Of a stretch of 64,000 bases of DNA, positions 58,409-64,000 are shown piece by piece. The notes beneath the pieces are model-generated. The model did not search any database, was not told the origin of the DNA, and saw only the letters and a list, made by a program, of their open reading frames with translations. Both the position numbers and the translations under genes were made by a program. Position 1 is the stretch's first letter; each line of letters starts with the position of its first letter. Source of the DNA: Streptomyces colonosanans (GTDB lineage Bacteria > Actinomycetota > Actinomycetes > Streptomycetales > Streptomycetaceae); contig NZ_MLYP01000042.1 of the NCBI RefSeq assembly GCF_001866645.1, positions 119,208 through 183,207 on the forward strand, given 5' to 3'.

Positions 58409-58446
58409 CGGCGGGCCGTTCCTTCCGGGGAAGGGACGGCCCGCCG
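58409..58446 (-). terminator. Terminator of the folD-DUF3017 operon
   Basis: CGGCGGGCCGTTCCTT and AAGGGACGGCCCGCCG form a 16-bp stem with one wobble pair around CCGGGG, about 32 bases past the DUF3017 stop at 58478. Confidence 0.75.
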
Positions 58447-58477
58447 TGGTGTGCGCCCGCGGATGCGGGACACAAAG

Positions 58478-58990
58478 TCAGGTACGGATCGTGAAGTGCA
58501 GGGTGTCGTCCAGAAACGGGATCTCCAGCCAGGGGTGCGGCTGGGCCATCATCGCGAGCAGCACGATGACGACGCCCAGAAGGGCGTACGTGATCACGTC
58601 CGTGAACCGGGAACGCACCGCCAGCATGCCCACGTCCGGCAGCATCCAGCGCACCACGGCGCCGCCCAGCAGCGCGGCACCGATCAGGATCGTGCCGAAG
58701 CGGAACGCGTCCAGCGCGGTCAGCAGCAGCCCGAGGCCGACGGTGCCCAGCACGGCGAGGATCGGCCACTGCCGGGCGGGCGCGGGAGCGTCACCGCCCG
58801 CCGCCCGGCCGCCGCCCTCGGGTCGCGCGGTGTCCCGTGTGAACCGCGGAAACCGCCGGGCGGTACGCCGCGCCGGCTTCTGGGCATCGGGTGCGCCGAC
58901 GGTGTCCGGCGCGGCGGGCTCGGAGTCGGTTCCCCGCCGCCGTGCGGGCCGCTTCTCCCGGACGCCCTCGGGCCTGCCCTCAGCCGACAC
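58478..58990 (-). CDS. DUF3017 membrane protein
   Basis: 170 residues from GTG 58990, overlapping the 3' end of folD by 11 bp. A ~75-residue basic, disordered N-terminus (EKRPARRRGTDSEP and RRFPRFTRDTARPEGG) is followed by three membrane helices: WPILAVLGTVGLGLLLTAL, FGTILIGAALLGGAVVRWML and ALLGVVIVLLAMMAQPH. A conserved-looking end (LDDTLHFTIRT) follows. DUF3017 proteins consistently follow folD in Streptomyces (recalled). Function unknown; no catalytic motif seen. Confidence 0.85.
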   Translation of the reverse strand: MSAEGRPEGVREKRPARRRGTDSEPAAPDTVGAPDAQKPARRTARRFPRFTRDTARPEGGGRAAGGDAPAPARQWPILAVLGTVGLGLLLTALDAFRFGTILIGAALLGGAVVRWMLPDVGMLAVRSRFTDVITYALLGVVIVLLAMMAQPHPWLEIPFLDDTLHFTIRT

Positions 58991-59834
58991 TGCGCTCCGC
59001 CGCCTCGACCACGTTGACGAGCAGCTGGGCGCGGGTCATCGGGCCCACGCCGCCCGGGTTCGGGGAGATCCAGCCGGCCACCTCGGCGACGTCGGGGTGG
59101 ACATCGCCGACGATCTTGCCCTCGGCATTGCGCGAGACGCCGACGTCGAGGACGGCCGCGCCCGGCTTGACGTCCTCGGCGCGGATCAGATGCGCGGAGC
59201 CCGCCGCGGCGACGATGATGTCGGCTCGCTTCAGGTGCGCCGAGAGGTCGCGGGTGCCGGTGTGACACTGGGTGACCGTGGCGTTCTCGCTGCGCCGCGT
59301 CAGCAGCAGCGGCATCGGACGCCCGATGGTCACGCCCCGGCCGACGACCACGACCTCGGCTCCCTTGGTCTCCACGCCGTAGCGGCGCAGCAGGGTGAGC
59401 ACGCCGTTCGGGGTGCAGGGCAGGGGCGCTGGCTCGTTGAGCACCAGGCGGCCGAGGTTCATCGGGTGCAGACCGTCCGCGTCCTTGTCCGGGTCCATCA
59501 GCTCGAGGATCCGGTTCTCGTCGATACCCTTGGGCAGCGGCAGTTGCACGATGTACCCGGTGCAGTCCGGGTCCTCGTTGAGCTCGCGGACGACCGCCTC
59601 GATCTCCTCCTGCGTGGCGGTCGCGGGCAGCTCGCGCTGAATCGACGCGATGCCGACCTGAGCGCAGTCGCGATGCTTACCCGCGACGTACTTCCGGCTG
59701 CCGGGGTCGTCCCCGACCAGGATCGTGCCGAGGCCGGGCGTGACGCCCTTCTCCCTCAGCGCCGCCACGCGGGCGGTCAGATCGGACTTGATCTCGGCTG
59801 CGGTGGCCTTGCCATCGAGAATCTGGGCGGTCAT
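58980..59834 (-). CDS. folD: Methylenetetrahydrofolate dehydrogenase/methenyltetrahydrofolate cyclohydrolase
   Basis: 284 residues from ATG 59834 (MTAQILDGKATAAEIK). Motifs are LGTILVGDDPGSRKYVAGKHRDC (folate site; catalytic Lys in the Y-x-x-x-K), YIVQLPLPKGIDENRIL, PCTPNGVLTLLRRYGV and VVVGRGVTIGRPMPLLL (NADP site, R-x-x-x-x-G-x-P). Both activities convert 5,10-methylene-THF to 10-formyl-THF for purine synthesis, fitting with glyA, purN and purH in the same region. No pfl riboswitch is visible in its own leader; the direct repeat TTGCACTTGCAC near 59923 is a possible protein site. Confidence 0.95.
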   Translation of the reverse strand: MTAQILDGKATAAEIKSDLTARVAALREKGVTPGLGTILVGDDPGSRKYVAGKHRDCAQVGIASIQRELPATATQEEIEAVVRELNEDPDCTGYIVQLPLPKGIDENRILELMDPDKDADGLHPMNLGRLVLNEPAPLPCTPNGVLTLLRRYGVETKGAEVVVVGRGVTIGRPMPLLLTRRSENATVTQCHTGTRDLSAHLKRADIIVAAAGSAHLIRAEDVKPGAAVLDVGVSRNAEGKIVGDVHPDVAEVAGWISPNPGGVGPMTRAQLLVNVVEAAERSVG

Positions 59835-60097
59835 GACCCCATCCTCCCGGATGACCCGCCCCCGGTTCCAATCCGGGCTCCCCTGATCACGCCCTTCTCG
59901 TTCCCGCCCATGATCAGCGATGTTGCACTTGCACAACACATGCGAATTGCCGCTGGACAAACGCGCCGGGGCTTTAGAACGATGAACGGCACAGTGCCGC
60001 GGGCAGTATCCGGGGGGATGTACCGCATCTGTAGAACTCTCCTCCGATCCACACCGCGCTCGTCCCCGCACGTGAGCAGACGGAGGAAAGACCGCTC

Positions 60098-60763
60098 ATG
60101 AGTTTCGGCGATCAGAACAACCCCTACGGCGCGCCTCAGGGCCAGCAGCCCGGCTACGGCCAGCCGCCGCAGGGTCCGCCGCCCGGCTACGGCCAGCCGC
60201 CGCAGGGTCCGCCGCCCGGCTACGGCCAGCCGCCGCAGGGTCCGCCGCCCGGCTACGGGCAGCCGCAGGGCCCGCCGCCCGGTTACGGCTACCCCGCCGC
60301 CCCGCCGGTCGCCCCGTACGGCTACGGCACCGGCATGGAGATGCCCGGCCTGATGAAGACCGCGCGCGTACTGCTCTTCATCCTCGCCGGCTTCCAGCTC
60401 CTGTTCGGCCTTATCGTCGGCATCGCCGTCGGCGCCACCCAGGACGCGTCCAACGGCATCGGTACGGGCGACAGCACCGACAGCTTCGCCGGCCTCGGCT
60501 TCTTCGCCGCGGGACTCCTGCTGGCGCTGGGCGCCCTGTCCATTTTCCTGGGCGTCAAGTTCAAGAGCGGTGGCAGCGGCATCCGTGTCACCACGATCGT
60601 GTACGCGTCGCTGATGATCCTCGGCGGAATCGCCAACATCGTGAACGGTGGAGGCGGTTCTGCCACCTTCGGTGGTCTCATCGACCTTGCCATGGCCGGC
60701 ATCATCCTCGCCTCGATGGTCAACGGCGCGGCCTCCGCCTGGTTCGGTCGCCCGCGCTACTGA
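60098..60763 (+). CDS. Membrane protein with Pro/Gly/Tyr-rich N-terminal repeats, unknown function
   Basis: 221 residues from ATG 60098. Residues ~15-70 are repeats of the unit PGYGQPPQGPP (three exact copies and a shorter fourth), a low-complexity cytoplasmic or surface arm. Four helices follow: TARVLLFILAGFQLLFGLIVGIAVG, GLGFFAAGLLLALGALSIFLGV, TTIVYASLMILGGIANIVN and GLIDLAMAGIILASMVNGAAS. Similar P-x-G-Y-G arms occur in many actinobacterial membrane proteins linked to the division or cell-wall machinery. No enzymatic motif. Ends in a bidirectional terminator before purH. Confidence 0.78.
   Translation: MSFGDQNNPYGAPQGQQPGYGQPPQGPPPGYGQPPQGPPPGYGQPPQGPPPGYGQPQGPPPGYGYPAAPPVAPYGYGTGMEMPGLMKTARVLLFILAGFQLLFGLIVGIAVGATQDASNGIGTGDSTDSFAGLGFFAAGLLLALGALSIFLGVKFKSGGSGIRVTTIVYASLMILGGIANIVNGGGGSATFGGLIDLAMAGIILASMVNGAASAWFGRPRY
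60149..60277. repeat. 33-bp direct repeat (three full copies plus a 30-bp copy)
   Basis: CCCGGCTACGGCCAGCCG followed by CCGCAGGGTCCGCCG repeats exactly at 60149-60181, 60182-60214 and 60215-60247, with a shorter variant to 60277. Coding for PGYGQPPQGPP. Confidence 0.95.
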
Positions 60764-60784
60764 GCCGTTCGCATTGCGAAACAC

Positions 60785-60828
60785 CAAGGGCCGTGTCCCA
60801 CCCGCCGGTTGGGGAAACACGGCCCTTG
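60785..60828. terminator. Bidirectional terminator between the repeat-bearing gene and purH
   Basis: CAAGGGCCGTGT (60785-60796) pairs with ACACGGCCCTTG (60817-60828) as a perfect 12-bp stem with a 20-base loop, lying between the converging stops at 60763 and 60841. Confidence 0.72.
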
Positions 60829-60840
60829 TCTGTGCGCGGG

Positions 60841-62406
60841 TCAGTGGAAGAAGTGGCGCGTGCCCGTGAAGTACATCGTCACGCCGGCTTTCTCAGCGGC
60901 CTCCACGACGAGTTCGTCGCGGATCGAACCGCCGGGCTGGACCATGGCCTTGACGCCCGCGGCGATCAGGATCTCCGGTCCGTCGGGGAACGGGAAGAAG
61001 GCGTCCGAGGCGGCGTACGAGCCCCGGGCCCGCTCCTCGCCCGCCCGCTCGACGGCGAGCTTGCAGGAGTCCACGCGGTTGACCTGGCCCATGCCGACGC
61101 CGACCGAGGCGCCGTCCTTGGCGAGCAGGATCGCATTGGACTTGACGGCGCGGCAGGCCTTCCAGGCGAAGGCGAGTTCGCGCAGTTCGGCGGGGGAGAG
61201 CGCCTCGCCCGTCGCCAGGGTCCAGTGGGCCGGGTCGTCGCCCTCGGCCTGGAGGCGGTCGGTGACCTGGAAGAGCGCGCCGCCGTCGATCTGCGTGATC
61301 TCGGCCGGGCTCGACGGACCGCCCGGGGCCTTCAGCACCCGGATGTTCTTCTTCTTGGTGAGGGCCTCCAGCGCGCCCTCCTCGTAGTCCGGCGCGACGA
61401 TGACCTCGGTGAAGATCTCGGCGACCTGCTCCGCCATCTCCTTGCTCACCGGCCGGTTGACGGCGATGACACCGCCGAACGCGGACAGCGGGTCGCAGGC
61501 GTGCGCCTTGCGGTGCGCCTCGGCGACGTCCGCGCCGATCGCGATGCCGCAGGGGTTGGCGTGCTTGATGATCGCGACGCAGGGCTCGTCGTGGTCGTAC
61601 GCGGCACGGCGCGCGGCGTCCGTGTCCGTGTAGTTGTTGTACGACATCTCCTTGCCGTGCAGCTGCTCGGCCTCGGCGAGGCCGCCGCCGTGGCCGTCGA
61701 CGTAGAGGGCGGCGGGCTGATGCGGGTTCTCGCCGTAGCGCAGGGTGTTCTTGCGCTCGTAGGTGGCGCCCAGGAAGTCCGGGAAGACAGAGTCGTCGAC
61801 GGGCGCGTACGAGGACGCGAACCAGGAGGCGACGGCCACGTCGTACGCGGCGGTGTGCTGGAAGGCCTCCGCGGCGAGCCGCTTGCGGGCGGTGAGGTCG
61901 AAGCCGCCGTCGCGGACCGCGGACAGGACGTCGGCGTACCGGTCCGGGCTGGTCACCACGGCCACGGACGGGTGGTTCTTGGCGGCGGCGCGGACCATGG
62001 ACGGCCCGCCGATGTCGATCTGCTCGACGCACTCGTCGGGGGACGCCCCCGAGGCGACGGTCTCGCGGAACGGGTAGAGGTTGACGACGACGAGGTCGAA
62101 CGGCTCGACACCCAGCTCGGCGAGCTGCTCCCGGTGGCTGTCCAGCCGCAGGTCGGCGAGGATGCCCGCGTGCACCCTGGGATGCAGGGTCTTGACCCGG
62201 CCGTCCAGGCACTCGGGGAAGCCCGTCAGCTCCTCGACCTTGGTGACGGGGACACCTGCGGCGGCGATCTTCGCGGCGGTGGACCCGGTGGAGACGAGCT
62301 CGACGCCGGCCTCGTGGAGCCCGCGGGCGAGATCCTCCAGCCCGGTCTTGTCGTAGACGCTGACGAGCGCGCGCCGGATGGGCCGCTTGGTGCTCTCGGC
62401 GGTCAC
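60841..62406 (-). CDS. purH: Bifunctional AICAR formyltransferase/IMP cyclohydrolase
   Basis: 521 residues from GTG 62406, overlapping the purN stop as GTGA. The N-terminal IMP cyclohydrolase domain (1-200) shows ALVSVYDKTGLEDLARGLHEAG, GFPECLDGRVKTLHPRVHAGIL and IDIGGPSMVRAAAKNH. The C-terminal transformylase domain has LRYGENPHQPAALY, IIKHANPCGIAIG (catalytic Lys-His), DPLSAFGGVIAVN and FFPFPDGPEILIAAGV. It performs the last two steps of IMP synthesis using 10-formyl-THF made by FolD and ultimately GlyA. I see no pfl riboswitch upstream of purN. Confidence 0.97.
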   Translation of the reverse strand: MTAESTKRPIRRALVSVYDKTGLEDLARGLHEAGVELVSTGSTAAKIAAAGVPVTKVEELTGFPECLDGRVKTLHPRVHAGILADLRLDSHREQLAELGVEPFDLVVVNLYPFRETVASGASPDECVEQIDIGGPSMVRAAAKNHPSVAVVTSPDRYADVLSAVRDGGFDLTARKRLAAEAFQHTAAYDVAVASWFASSYAPVDDSVFPDFLGATYERKNTLRYGENPHQPAALYVDGHGGGLAEAEQLHGKEMSYNNYTDTDAARRAAYDHDEPCVAIIKHANPCGIAIGADVAEAHRKAHACDPLSAFGGVIAVNRPVSKEMAEQVAEIFTEVIVAPDYEEGALEALTKKKNIRVLKAPGGPSSPAEITQIDGGALFQVTDRLQAEGDDPAHWTLATGEALSPAELRELAFAWKACRAVKSNAILLAKDGASVGVGMGQVNRVDSCKLAVERAGEERARGSYAASDAFFPFPDGPEILIAAGVKAMVQPGGSIRDELVVEAAEKAGVTMYFTGTRHFFH

Positions 62407-63053
62407 TGGATTACTACCTTTCGTCCCTCAATGCGATAGCCGTTGCGGGCGATGCGCCCCACGACCTCGACGAGCAGCCTTCGCTCGACTTCCTTGATGC
62501 GCTCGTGCAGAGCGCTCTCGTCGTCCTCGTCCCGGACCTCCACCACGCCCTGCGCGATGATCGGTCCGGTGTCGACGCCGTCGTCGACGAAGTGGACGGT
62601 GCAACCGGTGACCTTGGCGCCGTACGCGAGCGCGTCACGCACGCCGTGGGCTCCGGGAAAACTGGGCAGGAGAGCGGGGTGAGTGTTGATGAACCGCCCG
62701 CCGAACCGCGCGAGGAACTCCTTCCCCACGATCTTCATGAACCCCGCGGAGACGACGAGGTCGGGCTCGTACGCGCCGACCGCCTCGGTGAGGGCGGTGT
62801 CCCACGCCTGACGGCTCTCGTAGTCCTTGACCTGGCACACGAAGGTGGGCAGCCCGGCGCGCTCGGCGCGGGCGAGGCCCTCGATGCCGTCGCGGTCGGC
62901 GCCGACGGCGACGACCTCCGCTCCGTAGGCAGCGACGGACGTCTCGGCGATGGCATCGAGGATCGCCTGCAGATTGGTGCCGGACCCGGAGACCAGGACG
63001 ACCAGGCGCTTGGCCGCGGACTCGGTGACGGTCTCGGCCACGGACTCGGCCAC
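62403..63053 (-). CDS. purN: Phosphoribosylglycinamide formyltransferase
   Basis: 216 residues from GTG 63053, with GAAAGGG upstream. After a ~15-residue extension (AESVAETVTESAAK), the GART fold begins with LVVLVSGSGTNLQAILDAI. SAGFMKIVGKEFLARFGG, NTHPALLPSFPGAHGVRDALAYG (active-site His and Asn) and HFVDDGVDTGPIIAQ (catalytic Asp) follow. It transfers formyl from 10-formyl-THF to GAR, the third step of purine synthesis. First gene of the purN-purH pair. Confidence 0.96.
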   Translation of the reverse strand: MAESVAETVTESAAKRLVVLVSGSGTNLQAILDAIAETSVAAYGAEVVAVGADRDGIEGLARAERAGLPTFVCQVKDYESRQAWDTALTEAVGAYEPDLVVSAGFMKIVGKEFLARFGGRFINTHPALLPSFPGAHGVRDALAYGAKVTGCTVHFVDDGVDTGPIIAQGVVEVRDEDDESALHERIKEVERRLLVEVVGRIARNGYRIEGRKVVIQ

Positions 63054-63391
63054 GGCGGGGCCCTTTCTCGGGGAGGTGTCGTGCGGTCACCCAAGAAGGG
63101 CGTTTGTGCGGTCATACGAATGCTTCGCGCCCCGGGATACGGGGAAGTCTACGAAGCGGCAGACCGTCAGCAACGATACCGGCACACAGGACGGGCCCCG
63201 CGGGACGGGGACGGGGCCGGAAGGTAGCGTCTGGGGAGGAGAAGCCCGGGGAATGCGGTTCGACGCGGGGAACGCCGCACCTGCGTGGGACGTTGATCGG
63301 GACGGGTGCACCTGCCGGGGGCGCGCCTGCCTCGCGGCGACTCCGTGGACACGCCGCCTGCCAGAACCACCAAGGGGAAGACGCACACTTG
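63054..63391. other. Divergent promoter region between purN and the right-edge membrane-protein gene
   Basis: 338 bp without codon-biased frames. It should contain the purNH promoter and leader (minus strand) and the promoter of the plus-strand gene. I looked for a ZTP riboswitch core (GGGGAGC and CGCCUGGGC) and found none. Confidence 0.55.
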
Positions 63392-64000
63392 ATGCCGGAC
63401 CGCAGTCTCCGACTCCCTCCGCTGCTGCTGCGCGAGCGGCACCCTTCGTCCGTGCCGCCACGGGAGAGCGAGGAGGTGCCCGGAACCGGGGACGGCTCCA
63501 CGAGCAGCGGTTCCGCGCCGGGCAGGCCGGCCGGTGATTCCGCGAGCGAGGGGCAGAGCCCGAAGAAGCCCGTCGACGACAACCCCTTCGCGCCACCGCC
63601 GGAGGGGGAACCGGACCGGCCCTGGCAGCCTCGGCACCCGGCGCCCGGCCAGGGACAGGAGGGTTCCGAGGACGGGCACTCCGCGTGGGGCAGCCAGTGG
63701 AGCGACCGGCAGCCGGGCCCCGCGGCGGGCGGCCACTTCGGCGAGCAACCCGGCGCGCAGGGCGGCCCGGAGGGATCCGGCACTTCCGGCGGGGGCCTGC
63801 GCTGGGACCCCACGGACCCGGCCCAGCGCCGTGCGCGCTACGCACTGCTGGGCGGCATGTGGGCGTTCTTCTTCGCCGTCTTCAGCTGGCCGTACGTGGC
63901 CCTGCTGCTCGGCGCGCTGGCGCTGTACTGGGGCGTGAGCGCTCTGCGTGCCAAGACCCGCACCCCCGACCCGAAGAGCCCGGCCCGCCCGGCCCCGGGG
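63392..64000 (+). CDS. Pro/Gly-rich membrane protein (SCO4812-like), incomplete at window edge
   Basis: 203 codons are visible from ATG 63392 (MPDRSLRLPPLLLRERH) and the frame is still open at the right edge. The first ~140 residues are disordered and rich in Pro, Gly, Ser and Gln (DDNPFAPPPEGEPDRPWQPRHP). Then one or two hydrophobic segments follow: RARYALLGGMWAFFFAVFSW and PYVALLLGALALYWGVSAL, and a basic/Pro segment (AKTRTPDPKSPARPAPG). The true start could be a later GTG (for example V in SSVPPRESEE). Unknown function; located divergently from purN. Confidence 0.7.
   Translation, partial: MPDRSLRLPPLLLRERHPSSVPPRESEEVPGTGDGSTSSGSAPGRPAGDSASEGQSPKKPVDDNPFAPPPEGEPDRPWQPRHPAPGQGQEGSEDGHSAWGSQWSDRQPGPAAGGHFGEQPGAQGGPEGSGTSGGGLRWDPTDPAQRRARYALLGGMWAFFFAVFSWPYVALLLGALALYWGVSALRAKTRTPDPKSPARPAPG

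Larger units (their letters stand above)
57702..58477. other. 776-bp gene-poor region between XRE/DUF2690 and the folD operon
   Basis: I find no frame with the codon bias of its neighbours; the open frames here are shadows with Arg/Pro/Ser-rich translations. It holds two strong terminator hairpins (58269-58304, 58409-58446) and a palindrome GAACGCC AC GGCGTTC at 58126-58141. Somewhere in 57702-58268 must lie the promoter for the XRE/DUF2690 gene. A small RNA between the two hairpins is conceivable. Confidence 0.6.

Noticed and set aside
59835..60097. Expected ZTP riboswitch in front of folD
   Set aside because: The leader has no pfl core; only a short TTGCACTTGCAC direct repeat was seen.
60149..60277. 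33-bp direct repeats as a CRISPR array
   Set aside because: No unique spacers; the repeats encode PGYGQPPQGPP in a membrane protein.
63054..63391. Expected ZTP riboswitch in front of purN/purH
   Set aside because: The conserved GGGGAGC and CGCCUGGGC blocks are missing on both strands.

Overview
The window is high-GC actinobacterial chromosome, almost certainly Streptomyces. GTG and TTG starts are common, TGA is the usual stop, and coupled ATGA or GTGA gene junctions are frequent. From memory, the gene order (bmp ABC transporter, sialic-acid-like cluster, sdhCDAB, trpS, glyA, mdh, folD, purH, purN) resembles the core region around SCO4812 to SCO4885 of S. coelicolor. It is therefore mostly conserved housekeeping DNA with small accessory insertions.

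Layout. 1-2900: a nucleoside-type (BMP family) ABC importer, followed by an M20 amidohydrolase. 4433-5067: a frameshifted Uma2-family gene. 5187-14007: a nonulosonic-acid (Kdn or sialic-acid-like) cell-wall glycopolymer cluster. It holds NeuB-like synthase, a NeuA cytidylyltransferase fused to a HAD phosphatase, four putative glycosyltransferases and an acyltransferase, arranged around a divergent promoter. 14035-18967: a LysE exporter, a Tn3-type transposase scrap, and a two-component system next to an ABC exporter. 19084-26971: a TnpB/IS605-type relic, a methylmalonyl-CoA mutase-like subunit, an L,D-transpeptidase, an ECF sigma factor with its membrane partner, a GH20 hexosaminidase and an atypical OHCU decarboxylase. 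27223-30626: the sdhCDAB operon, then a TetR gene broken by two frameshifts. 31710-46914: cell-wall, tRNA-charging, one-carbon, ornithine and small operon genes. 46915-54030: a complete choline-to-glycine-betaine oxidation and betaine-uptake operon. 55085-64000: mdh, an XRE/DUF2690 gene, folD, purH and purN, plus membrane proteins.

The most unusual signal is a family of about 200-bp inverted-repeat elements (35131-35361, 40850-41047, 41066-41262). Each is bounded by CTAG, and they lie only between convergent genes. The TAG stop codons of all four flanking genes are formed by the element boundaries. The copies differ in stem sequence while keeping complementarity and a common loop, and they contain a smaller nested palindromic module. 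A related module also lies inside the coding sequence of the anti-sigma-like gene. CTAG targeting is known for IS630-type transposases, so these may be MITEs that land on stop codons and may act as bidirectional terminators.

Other points of note are a ZTP (pfl) riboswitch ahead of glyA, an ABC ATPase gene whose only sensible start appears to be AUC, and several fresh-looking pseudogenes. No CRISPR array, prophage, rRNA or tRNA gene was recognised.
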